Assembly (NCBI GenBank): GCA_002914845.1
Contig: JXTC01000140.1
Span: 107,597-171,596 of the forward strand
DNA: 64,000 nt
Direction of reading: 5' to 3'
Origin: Trema orientale
Lineage: Eukaryota > Streptophyta > Magnoliopsida > Rosales > Cannabaceae
The position numbers and the translations under genes were made by a program. A model generated the notes under the pieces. That model worked only from the letters and a program-made list of their open reading frames with translations. It was not told the origin of the DNA and made no database searches. Within the stretch, counting starts at the first letter, position 1. Each line of letters starts with the position of its first letter. Positions 34,291 through 45,258 of this stretch are shown here, piece by piece.

Positions 34291-35870
34291 ACCTCTTAAA
34301 ACAAAAGTTTAAAAATAAAAATTAAAAGAATAAAAATAAACGCCTAAATTAAAATCAAGTTACTTACTCTCGATATCAACAATAATCTAAAATACCAATT
34401 CCCTGGCAATGGTACTAGAGATTTGTTATGCAAAATGTATATACGTAAAATAACCGTAAGTCCACGAGTCGTAAACAAGTAATAAAGTGATAAGTATAGA
34501 ATTGTCGATATCACGTGGAATTAGGTATTAAATTATTATTAAGTACTGGAATTATCATGTCCTAACATTATCTAAGCGACCAAACTAAATAAGTTTATAA
34601 TTAAATAAAAAAATATAAAAATATAAATACAAAATAAAATATGAAAACTCTATGCATAAATGTACTAGGGGATTGAATTCACCTAACTATCAACTATCTC
34701 TTTTGATCACTAATTACATTCTAATCAATTATTCCTGATTTATAAGCTAAGAACCCAAAGATATTTCTACTCCCTCTCTCGAGTGTTGAGTGAAATCATT
34801 CCTAAATCTCGGTTCTAATATTTCTATTCCGAACTCAGAAATTAAGAATTTATTATGTTCAATGGTTCTTTGATCATAGCTTCAAAGGAATTATAAGTTC
34901 TCTCAAACTCTAGAAGTCCTAGATCTAAAATTCCCTCTCTCAAGTGCCAAATTCTAGAAACCCAATCATCCAACTAGTAACTAATTAATTGAGAAGCATT
35001 AAGCATGGAATAGCATAAATAAATTCAAGAACAATATCAAAGAACATATTGGAAATCAAGGCATAAAATCAAAATTTAAGTTACATCATACCCCAAGCAT
35101 ATAACAATTAATTCAACATAGGAGAATCTATTACTAATCTCAACAAAAATTTCATATATCCAAATATATTCAATAATCAAGCATAATACAAAATTTAAAT
35201 GAGATTAAGATGAGAAAGAGGATGAGAAAAACCCTTTTGTGGATGTAGAACTTTAAGCTTCAATCTCTTCAAGTCACTCTCTCAAGTATGCTCTCCAAGA
35301 TTTTTGCTCTAAGCTCTTTCCTCTCTATGATTTTTGAGCTCCCTTTGTTGTGTTTTCTCTAAGAGGCTTAGGAATGTATTTAAGGGGCTCCAAGATGAAC
35401 TAAGGTGGGTAGAATATCAACCATTCAATCAAACGGCATCAAGGGTCGAGATTGGCCCTAAAAACTCACTAAAAATGTGTTTCAGGACAAAGGGTAATGT
35501 CGCGATGCTCCCTAGCAAGCACCGTGGCACTCTAGGCTCTAGAAGTTTGTTTTTCAGATAGCGCCGCGACGCTACTATGCAAGCACCGCGGTACTCCTAG
35601 TTCTAGAAAATCAGCACGACAACGTTTCTTCCCGGGTATGTTATTTCGCCATTTTAGCTCCATTTTGCCTGATTTTCATTGCGTTGTATTCGTATCGAAC
35701 TCCACTTTAATCCAAAAGGTTTCAAATACCCATATTTGGCTCCAATTCATCTTAATTCTCATTTATTCACAAGAACTATAAAAATAAAGCAAAAACATAT
35801 AAAACTAACAAAAATGCTTGAGATCTTACAAATAAGCTGAATGATACTTGATTTGTGAGTGAATTAATCA
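34291..35870 (-). mobile_element. Ath-5: nested Athila-type LTR with primer site
   Basis: The LTR spans 34424-35870 (starts TGATTAATTCACTCAC on the minus strand, ends CATAACA). Left of it, a decayed primer site (minus-strand ACCATTGCCAGGGAATTGG, 34400-34418) shows that this is the 5' LTR of a minus-strand element, so its interior continues left. It interrupts Ath-4 gag at 35871. There is no 3' LTR; the far end was lost together with the middle of Ath-4. A GTGCC/GGCAC cluster lies at 35500-35620. Confidence 0.8.
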
Positions 35871-36690
35871 CTCAATAGTACACTAACTTGAGCTATCAAT
35901 AAAGAAATGACTTCTAACTCATTGATACTTAGAGCTCTCATTGGTAGTTGTTTACTGCCATTTCTTCCAATAACTCATAGGTCTCATCAGATGATTTACC
36001 CATCAATATACCACCAGCTGGCACATCTACAATGGTCCTCAAATGACCCATTAACCTATTGTAAAAGTTTTGAACAAGAAGCCACTTAGATATCTAATGG
36101 TGTGCACATTTCCTCATCAACTTCTTGTAGTATTCCCAAGCATCATATAAGGATTCATTGTCAAATTTCATAAAGGAAGTGATGTCATTCCTTATCTTAG
36201 CGGTCTTGGTTGGAGGAAAGAACTTGGTGAGAAATTTTTAGGCTAAGTCATCCCAAGTAGTGATTGATCCCAAGGACAAGGTATTCAACCCATCCTTTGC
36301 TTTATACTTCAAGGAAAATGGGAACAACCTTAAGCGAATGGCATCCTTGCTAATTCCGTTGTGCTTGAAAGTGTTGCATATCTCTAATAAGTTCATGATA
36401 TACTGGTTAGGATCATCATTAGAAAAGCCACCAAATTAGCACATTTCTTGCAACATCTGAATAATCACTGACTTCAACTCAAAGTTGTTAGCGTTGATAG
36501 CCGGCCTTCAAATGCTAGGACCAACTCCATTGACAACGGGAACCACAAAGTCCCTTAAAAGTCAAGCATTGTCTTAGTCACCCTTAGCTACTTGAGAGTT
36601 GACCTCTTAATTCCTCTATCTTCGAATCTTCGTCAAAATACTCTCAATCTCAGGATCAAATAGTATGAATTCCGCACTCCTTGTATATAT
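35871..36690 (-). pseudogene. Athila-type gag of Ath-4, cut by Ath-5
   Basis: Minus-strand reading from 36690: SAEFILFDPEIES, a leader with stops, RPAINANNFELKSVIIQM near 36510-36460, then the gag domain. That domain has SNDDPNQYIMNLLEICNTFK, AIRLRLFPFSLKYKAK, KFLTKFFPPTKTAKIRND, DAWEYYKKLMRKC, IVDVPAGGILMGKSSDE and YELLEEMAVNNYQ (about 35970-35930). It then breaks at AQVSVLL exactly where the Ath-5 LTR begins. It is mostly in one frame with about five stops. It is a different gag from Ath-3 but the same family type; the zinc knuckle is not reached. Confidence 0.88.
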
Positions 36691-36792
36691 CATACAATGA
36701 AATCAAGCTCCTAAGATTCACAATAAGAATATAAAACTCTGAATTAAATATAAACTAATTGAAACTAGTACTAGCAAGATATAAATCACAGA

Positions 36793-36811
36793 TCCCCGAC
36801 AATGGCGCGAA
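36793..36811 (-). other. Primer-binding site of Ath-4
   Basis: On the minus strand TCGCGCCATTGTCGGGGA follows the LTR end by a few bases. It differs by only a few bases from the Athila-type TGGCGCCGTTGTCGGGGA. Confidence 0.8.
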
Positions 36812-36819
36812 AAACTTAT

Positions 36820-38180
36820 TGTCTAGTTTCCTAATTAAAGGCTACCGCAAGAGCATGGATTGCAATAAGTAATATAGGGGGTAAGAGTAAGAGTATCATC
36901 TACAAAGAAATGTGATGTATATTTGCTAATTACTAACTAAATACAATTTACGATTTATCAAAAATAATAGGGAAATAACTAAAAAAACTTGCATCTAATC
37001 AATAATAGAAAGATTACAAACTAAGAAATGAAAGCAAGAACAAAAACTTAACAACCAAAATATCTAATCAAAATCAATTAATGGAATGAGATCTAGGATT
37101 ATAATCTCCCCTCTAATTCCTCTAATCACTCAATCCCTTCTTCAATTAATTAATCCAGAAGAGTTGTCAACTGAGAAGCTAATGTAACCAAAAAGCCTTT
37201 TTTAAGTGCAAATTGGACCTACCTAGTTAAGATAACATATTGTCCGTAATATGAATTGAACTAAGTGCGCTAAGAATTGGATATCAAAAATGGTTGCACA
37301 AATCACATAGGTATATTCCTATCCTATGCAAACTTACCCCAAACTAGGTAATCTTATGTTATTTAACTTATGTTTAAATTTCTATTCCCTCTTCCAAGCT
37401 CATAGAAATTTCACTTAACATTCCATATAGTGATCAACTAAATAGAAGACATGAAGCACAAAGTTAAATTAACAACTCAACAATGGATATCGCTAATAAA
37501 AGAGGAGAAGTAAGCAAAAAGATTACATTAGAGGCTCAATTGTAACCCTAGGCAATTGGGTTTAGCTCTTAATCAATTTAAACAGCCCAAAATGAAATAT
37601 ATAAGAGTTCAACATATCAAATTTATAGAAATTAAATAGAAGAAGAAGGGAGAAGAAAGGAAATACTCTATGAAGCTCAGTCTCCCACTCAAGCTCTTCA
37701 ATCCCCTTGATTCTTAATGTTTTTTCTCGCTTGGAATGGCCTCCAATGGTCTTCAAAATGGCTTTGGCTGCTAGGGTTTTCATCCCTCTCAAATGGATGC
37801 GAAAGATGCTATTTATAGCAACTAAAAAAGTCATCTCGAATTGCGTGCCACATGTAAAAACACGTGAAAAACCTAGGTGTTGGTGCTGCAGTGCCCTTTT
37901 TTTGGCATCGTGGCTTCAAAATGAGCATGTACTAGCCAACTCTCTAGTTCGCAGCTTCTTTTTTAGGCGTTTTCGTGCCGCGGCATATGTCGCACTGTAC
38001 TGTGCACCACTTTTCACCATTTTTGCCTTATTTTAGCTCCAAACTTCAATCCACTTAGCTCAATAACTCCTCAACTGAAAACAACACAAAAAGTTCACAA
38101 ACATTATAAAACCAAGATAAAAAACAAACAACTAACAAGTTCGAAGAGATAGAGAAGACATATGTAAAACACACTTATCA
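36820..38180 (-). repeat. Ath-4 5' LTR (1,361 bp)
   Basis: Minus-strand start TGATAAGTGTGTTTTAC, end ACTAGACA. A GTGCC/GGCAC cluster lies at 37880-38010 in U3. A TATA box follows (minus TATAAATAG, plus-strand 37809-37817). Differences from the 3' copy are scattered substitutions. Confidence 0.88.
37809..37817 (-). promoter_or_regulatory. TATA box of the Ath-4 LTR
   Basis: Minus-strand TATAAATAG, kept in both LTR copies (also 32838-32846), lies about 65 bp downstream of the U3 GTGCC/GGCAC cluster. Confidence 0.55.
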
Positions 38181-40591
38181 ATATCCTATTTAATTAAAAA
38201 AATAATTAAATTAATTAAAATTAGTTAATCACTTTAATTGTAAAAGATTAATTAGGTCTAAGTAATTATCTTGATCAGTTAGACCTACCTACTTATTTTA
38301 ATTATTTGAAATCAATTAATTTCACCAATTAAATATTTATTTAATTCCTTTTAGTTACGTTAAATTCCTTAGGATAAAAAGCGACCACAAAGATAGGGGA
38401 AAGAGATATCATTTGGCCTGGGTTGGACTTTTTTTTCCTCACTCTTCTTGCAGCACTCATTTCCCTAGCATTGCATAGAAGAATGTCACCTATAGTGGCA
38501 CGCTCTGATATTTCGTAGCACAACTGTTGACTTATGCAGCCATTTTCTGCTTTGATTTGCCATTCAATTGATACGTGATAACCATTGACTCATTCATCTA
38601 AACTATGTTTTTTATTGGATTTATAATTGTTCTCACAATTCTAAAATATTAGAGGCATATTTAGGTGATTGGATCCATTCGTTGGTTTTGTTGTGTAAAG
38701 GTATTTTTTTTTTGTCCTTACATAGAATACTGAACGAAAATTTCCTAAATATGTTTGGTTGTGATTCATTATCTTCCCTTAATTATTTTTCTTATGAGTC
38801 TTTGCAGAAGACTTACGATTTGGAGAAAGAGTGCATGGAGAAAAAAGAGGAAGTTATGAAGACTAAGCAAAAGGGAATAAAGAAGATTGAGGAAATAGGA
38901 GAAAGATGAGGAACTTACAAAGACTAAGAAATAAGGAATTAAGAAGATTGAGGAAACAAGAGAAAGATGAAATTAAAAATATTGCATAATAGAACTTGCT
39001 CTTATTGGTTTAAAATCCAATTCTGTATTTATCCTTGAGGTAGTAAAATTTTAAAGAACAAAGTCCTCTATTTTCCTCGTAAAATAGAACTATGTTGTTA
39101 ATCTGAGACTTGAAATATTTAGTTGATCTTTATAATTTGTCTCTCTAATCATAATTCGTTTTCTCCTCTCAACTCTCAATTGTCCTTGCCCTAATTCAAC
39201 ATCGAATCAACTTTGATCCTTGCAAAACAACCCATCAGTCCTTCGTTTGCAACCTCATTACTCATTACTCAACTCAGTATAAAAACTTACAATAATCTGA
39301 AATCGACGATGTTGTAAACAATAAACAAGCTAATTTAATTAATCATGTTAATTAATTAATTAATCGTAGAGCATTACCTTAATTAATTAAGCTTAATCAC
39401 TTCACCCTATTCATGTTAGACTAACTAAATTTAATTAATCATCTTACTTAATCAACCTTAAGTCATTATTTAAATCAATTGAATTTAATTAATTACTTTG
39501 ATCCTTTTTAAATCCATTTGGGTTAATACCCTAGCCCATTTAAGTTTACTAAAGGTGGGTCAAGCTCACTTTTATTTAAACTAATTTGGGCTAACACTCT
39601 AGCCCATTTAAGTTTACGAAGATGGATGAAGTGCACTTAGTCATTTAAACTAATTTGGGTTTACACTCTAGCCCATTTATGTTTAGTAAGGTGGTAAAGC
39701 GCACCTAGTCAATTAAACTAATTTGGGCTTACACTCTAGCCCATTTATGTTACTAAGGTTGGTAAAGCCCACTTAGTCTTTAAACTAATTTAGTCTTTCA
39801 ATTTAACCTATTAATTTACTTAATCATCTATAAAATTTTGGGCTTTCGAAGAGTAGGTTTTTCTTAAGGTCAATCTCCTAAACATATATGATTGTTATAT
39901 TAGTCTTAAATTATTATTTTGTCTTAAAAATGTGTTTTTTCACCTTAATCACGAATCTTTCCAGTTTTTCCTAAAGCTGTTAGAGTTTTACCACTTTCTG
40001 AAATCATTTGTAGAAATGGCCAAAACCTTGAACTATTTGGAAAAATACCAATTTTGCTGGAAGTTTGTGTTTCGTGGTGTTTTCACATACCAATCTTTTC
40101 CTACCAAGCATAAAGCTAACTTTTAGGTTCCTAGGAGTATTATGGTGAGAATTTAAGCTATCATAGCACATTTTAAGTATTTTTAATATTATTAAGTTTT
40201 CTTTTCTAACCATAAAAAAAATCACAACCTTTATAGTAAGAAAAGTTTCTTAACATACTATAAGCTAAGATCTACTTATCACATGATGACAATATTTACT
40301 TCGTCTTAGGATCTTTAACTACTCAAAAAATAGTGCACAAACAATTATAACAAACTAAAGAATCAACATAAGGGATAAAGATTTTACTTACTCCAAAGTT
40401 TGATACTTTCTTGAGAAAGCTCCTATCTATAAGGAAGAAGTCCTCCAAACACTACCAAGAAGGTACTTAGTGACATAAGAACACTATAACCTTAAAGGAA
40501 TGACCTCATTAACCAAAAAAAAGAGAGCTTTTTACCTCAAGTGTACTTCCAATCTCTTCTAACATGTTGGAGCCTTCCTCCACTGATGAGT
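38181..40591. other. Unclassified DNA with AT-rich tracts and short tandem repeats
   Basis: It starts with the continuation of the TTAATTAAT tract interrupted by Ath-4. At 38861-38980 a 61-bp unit (gactaag...gaagattgaggaaa) is present twice with substitutions. Another TTAATTAAT tract lies at 39340-39520, followed by the minisatellite at 39510-39790. From 39800 to 40591 I see nothing but ordinary AT-rich sequence; a 64-codon frame at 39932-40126 has no recognised domain. Confidence 0.5.
39510..39790. repeat. Minisatellite, 66-70 bp unit, about four copies
   Basis: Each unit has taaactaatttgggct, then acactctagcccattta, then a gtttactaaggtgg variant and cacttagtc. Copies start near 39510, 39577, 39647 and 39715, with a fifth cut short after aaactaattta. 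Divergence between copies is moderate. Confidence 0.85.
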
Positions 40592-41250
40592 CACTACTAA
40601 AAAAAGGACAAACAATGTCACCTGAACCACATTGTTTTCTAAAGAAAGCGACGTAGTTGAACTCTCACATCACGTCGCTTAAAAGTGACGTGATTGCAGG
40701 TTCTATCACGTTGCTTATGTAACGAGTGACGTGGTTAGGCCATGTATCACGTCACTTTCTGTAGATACTACGTCACTTTCTACAGAAGCGACATAGTAGG
40801 GGGCACGTATCACATCGCTTATATAACGAGCGACGTGGTTATGGGGCTTACACTGACCACTTCATCGATCCGTATCTACAAAAAATACTCCATCACGATT
40901 GTCCATTCAAAACTATCAACCCCACAAAATCATCCCCCAATCCCAATTAGAACAAACTCAAAATTTTCAATATCTTCCCATTCAAACTCTACCTATTTCG
41001 AATTTTAAGTATATGCCTCTCACTCTTATTTCAGTTTCCTCAATTTTTAGATCTTTGAAAATTTATGTAATAGTCTTTTTTGATCTTTTAGGTGCAGATT
41101 CTCGAGGTTTTCGACCATCATCAACAATACTGGAGCGCGAAAAGGGAGGCAAGGGAGGAGCGAAGCGACACTGTAAGGGTTTAAGTAATGGTTCACAAAG
41201 TCAGTGATTTAACGTTTGGCTCATAGAGGTAGTGTGAAGCGCGTGCATCA
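40592..41250 (+). mobile_element. CACTA (En/Spm-type) transposon terminus
   Basis: It begins CACTACTAAAAAAAGG, the hallmark end of CACTA elements. Over the next 250 bp about ten copies of a GCGACGTGG-type motif occur in both orientations (40648-40842), as in subterminal transposase-binding repeats. After 40860 comes a leader-like stretch with a possible intron end (tttttgatcttttaggtgcag near 41090), then unknown sequence up to the inverted repeat. No transposase domain or second terminus was found, so it is truncated. Confidence 0.75.
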
Positions 41251-41254
41251 TTAG

Positions 41255-42511
41255 TCTGATCTACTAAGAGACCCGTGATAGGCCGTGATAAAATTGGGCG
41301 AAAACTCTGGCCAAGAGTAAAAATAAGGTACAATTGTCATGTGAGGTTTTTGAAAACTCCTTTCCTCATCAAAGGGGCATCCAATACCGTGCTAATATTA
41401 TCCTGCTTCAACGAGACATGTCATAAGATCCACGAGTCTAGCTTCAATGGGAAAGTCTACATTAATAGACTTACCTACCCAGCTCCGACATACTAGCAAT
41501 TGCAATTAAAACTTATCTTATAAAATTGGTATAATGGTACTCACTTTCAAATACTCTATAATGAAATTCTTAATTTACATGCAAGACGTATCATATACAT
41601 TCCATTTCATAACTTTAAAGAATAAATAAGTTTCACATAATAACATCTTCTATATAGTTCTTGTGACTTAGTTGTAAGTCTTTACTTATCTTGTGTCCTG
41701 AATAGAAATTGATAGTGAAAAGGGTCAATATCCTGTGAAAATTAGTGTGCTAATCACCTGTCATAAATTACTATTATTCAAGATGCACATTTTACCAAAA
41801 GAATGTATCTAGGTACTTGAATAAGACCAAAATCAGGACTTTCACTAAATTAGCAAACTTGATCATAAAATTATTCGAAAGCATACAAATCACTTTAGGT
41901 ACGTAGCAGATAATAACTAGCATTGAAAACTATTCAAAAGTATCAAAATATGAATGCTAATTCATTAGTATAAAAAATGATCTAAAATGGTACATAATTT
42001 TGTAAAAACTAGTCCATTTGCCTCTAAATGGTACCATTTAATTTTAAAAATATTTAGATAGTACTTGCGCTATTTTTAGGATATTCCCACATGATTAAAA
42101 TCATGATTATGGACCTACAAGAATAATCTATAAGCCAATTCCTAAATATACACATAAAAAGAAACATCTAGAATAACATAGAAGCACATTTGAAATCTTT
42201 TTTGGTTTAGACAAGTTCAAAATAATTTTTGTACTTATCTATAGTTACAACCAGCAAGTAAATGAATGTAATACACATAAAAGGATTAATGTATTCTACA
42301 TTCCAAGTAAAGAAATCAGATTATAAGTGTAGATAACTTGTTCTAACAATGAAATCACTTGAATCTACAAATAGTAAACTTTGGGGCTTTAGGTCTAACT
42401 TTAATTCTCCATTTAAATTCTATACTTCTAGCAACAAATTAGGATTCCTAGGACATCTATTTCTCAAATAAGTGTTGTGGTTTAAGAGCTGCAGCACGAG
42501 AAATTAATTAC
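41255..42511 (-). repeat. Left arm of a 1.25-kb inverted repeat
   Basis: Reverse-complementary and collinear with 43748-44990. Six anchor blocks along both arms all give coordinate sums of 86,240-86,259, so there are almost no net indels. Examples: gaggtttttgaaaactcc (41344) against ggagttttcaaaaaacctc (44881), and gaaaagggtcaatatcc (41717) against ggatattgaccctttc (44523). It appears to be a second, inverted piece of the Gyp-J LTR. Confidence 0.85.
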
Positions 42512-43747
42512 CACTTCAATGTGGTGTCTGAGATTCTTACATGTATACTAAGCCAATAATAAACATGTTCCAATTGCATATTAGGCATCTAGAAGTCATT
42601 AATACTAATTTCATAGTAAGATGCTCATTCCTTATGTTATGTACTTTTACATACATGTTATTATACTAGTGATTATCGAAGTGCCCCGATGTAGTGTAAA
42701 AGTTCAATACCCTCAGAGAGAGAGCTTGGTGTGCTAAAAGAACGAAAAATATATTTATGAAAGTAATATTATATGCATATTTATTAAGATCATATTTGTT
42801 GATAACTTGGTCAAATAGTAGCTTTTCAGTAAAATACAATTTTCATACTTTTTAGAGCAGCCGTATTCATTGTATGTTTAAAACGTCAAATAGTTTTAAT
42901 TCAATGTCTAGGACTCATTTATAGCATTTTATTTGTCGGCTCCAGGTAAGCACGAGATGGCATTCACGACACTGATTTGTGTTTTATTGTACTAAGCTAG
43001 CTTAGATTCAACTTAATTGCGTAATGTTATTTTTGTGCATTCTAATAGTTGAGTACTAATACTATGTTTGCATTATTAATTAGAGTCTAGTTGACTTATT
43101 TTTATGTTTAATGATTGGTTGTGGGTCTAGATTCCACCAGATTACAATAAAACTTGTCACATGGGATCATAAGTCAAAGTATGACTAGTTTTCATTTTCT
43201 AAGCTAGGATTCACCAACTTTGTTTACACTTGGGTGTATGGGAGTGGCCAGCAATGTGGTGACTATGCTAAGGATGTTTTAGAGCTGGACACATGGAAAC
43301 TAATGTGTAAAGTACTCAAAATACCCCACAGAATTTTAGTTATGCCTTTTCTTAGCCATTAAGTGTTGATTTTGGACCAAATCTGGTCATTTTCTTCTCC
43401 TTTCTCTCCAGCCATGACCTAAATCTCTCAACCTCCTTTATAGACTTTTCTCAACTTCTCATAGCTATTTTCAAGAGTTTTCAAGTGGTAGAACTTAAAT
43501 TAGAGCTCAAAAAAGCAAGATAGGACCAAACTAGTCAAGGTAATTCTACTAGTTCTTCTTCTTAGGTTTTGTATTTTTGTTTCAATTCTTCACTTGATAC
43601 TACTAAAATAATGGTTCCTTCAGGTCCTTTTAAGTCATAAAATCTGTTTATAGGCCTTAAAAATCAGTTTGGTAGATATAAAAGGCAAGAAGTCTAGCAA
43701 AGACTCAAACTAGTCAAAGTGAGGTTTATGTGGGATTTTGAATTTAT
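42512..43747. other. Spacer of the inverted repeat, no gene
   Basis: Single-copy in the window. The right half (about 43080-43747) reads like the U3 part of a long gypsy LTR with a pyrimidine-rich leader (cttctcctttctctccagcc near 43395). An imperfect internal repeat occurs at 43510-43545 and 43688-43722 (agcaa..., then aaactagtcaa). No coding sequence is supported. Confidence 0.45.
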
Positions 43748-44990
43748 AGTTAATTTCTTTTGTTTCAGCTCTTAAACGAAAGCTATTTTTTGATGAATAA
43801 TGGTCCTAAGAATCCTTATATATTGCTAGAAATATAGAACTTAAGTGGAGAATTAAAGTTACACATAAGGCCCCGAGTTTGCTAATTGTGGATTTAAGTA
43901 TTTTCCTTGGTGGATTGAGTTTTTTATATTTGTAATATGATTTTCTCAACTTGCAATGTATATGTCAAGGATTCTATTATGTATTCCATTAATTTTGTTA
44001 TTGTTTGTAGCCATAGACAAGTACATAGATTATTTTAAACTTTGTTTAAACCGAAAAAGAGTTCAAGTGTGCTTATATTATTCTAAGTAATTCTCTTTGA
44101 GGTATATTTATAGGAATTAGCTTGTAAAATATTATTACAGGTTTAAAATCATGATTTTAATCATGTGAAAATGTCCTAAAAATAGTAAAGGTACTGTCCA
44201 AATATTTTTAAAATGAAATGGCACTATTTAGGGGTAAATGGACTAATTTTTACAAAATTATGTGTCATTTTGGATCATTTTTGTGTTAATGAACTAGCAT
44301 TCATATTTTAATACTTTGTGAACAGTGTTTCAATGCTAGTTATTGACTGCTAAGTACCTTAAGTGATTTGTATACTTCCGAGATATTTTATGATGAAGTT
44401 TTCTAATTTGGTGAAAGTTATGATTTCGATCTTGTTCAAGTATCTTGATGCATTCTTTTGGCAAAATGTACATCTTGAATAATAGTACTTTATGATAGGT
44501 GATTAGTATATTAGTCTCTAGAGGATATTGACCCTTTCTACTATCAATTTTTATTTAAGACACGAGGTAAGTAAAGACTTACAACTGCATCACAAGAACT
44601 ACATAGAATATGTCATTATGTAAAACTTATTTATTCTTGAAAGTTATGAAATGTATTTGCATGATATGTCGTGCATGTAAATAAAGAATTTCATTGTAAA
44701 ATATTTGAAAGTGGGTACCATTATACCAATTTTATAAGATAAGTTTTAATTACAATTGTTAGTCTGTCGGAGCTGGGTACGTAAGTCTGTTGATGCAGAT
44801 TCTCCTGTTCAAGTCAGACTTGTAGATCTTATGTAAGTTTATTGATGCATCTCGTGTGAGATGCCTCTTTAATGAGGGAAGGAGTTTTCAAAAAACCTCA
44901 CATGACGGTCGTACCTTATTTTTTTTTACTCTTAGCCAGAGTTTCTGTACAATGTTATCACGACCTATCGACTTACAAGACTAGCAATAT
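43748..44990 (+). repeat. Right arm of the inverted repeat, probably Gyp-J LTR
   Basis: Collinear in reverse with 41255-42511. It continues rightward into 44991-45258, then, after removal of Cop-1A, into 54470-54720, which ends at a primer-binding site. The right arm is therefore best read as the body of the plus-strand Gyp-J 5' LTR. Confidence 0.75.
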
Positions 44991-45258
44991 GCTACGGGGC
45001 CCAACTATGAATATTTTTTTTTTAAGGAAAGGTACGAACTTAAATGTTTAAGAAAGAAAAGTATACAATAGGAACTTGATGAGATTTTAAAGCATATATA
45101 AGCATGCATAGTTTTTACTTACTGAGTTCTAGCTCATTTTAGTCTTATGATGCAGATGAGTAGGCACATTTTGGTGTTGACTAGTTGGTTGCCTGGCTTG
45201 TCTTTTGTCGCCATGATCATATAGACCTGTACGAGCTTGACCTGTGAGTAATATTTTT
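44991..45258 (+). repeat. Gyp-J LTR, segment left of Cop-1A
   Basis: It contains tttttacttactgagttctagctcattttag (45107-45139), a block typical of long plant chromovirus LTRs. It ends with TTTTT, the target duplication of Cop-1A (45254-45258). Confidence 0.55.

Larger units (their letters stand above)
31848..38180 (-). mobile_element. Ath-4: Athila-type element, invaded and deleted
   Basis: Outer ends are TG...CA with flanks ATACC (31843-31847) and ATATC (38181-38185), a 4/5 target duplication. On the minus strand: 5' LTR (38180-36820), primer site, leader, gag (to 35871), then Ath-5, foreign gag sequence, and finally a 3' LTR that has lost about its first 255 bp. No pol of Ath-4 remains. 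Confidence 0.85.

Noticed and set aside
38682..38909. 75-aa frame with a lysine/glutamate-rich tail, possible host exon
   Set aside because: The tail is the translation of a 61-bp tandem repeat, and no splice context or known domain was found.
40742..41207. Frames of 88 and 102 aa after the CACTA end, possible transposase start
   Set aside because: They begin in the subterminal repeats and show no transposase motif; kept only as part of the CACTA leader.
42512..43747. Spacer of the inverted repeat as a foldback transposon body
   Set aside because: No target duplication at the outer arm ends and no transposase; the right arm continues into a gypsy LTR that leads to a primer site.
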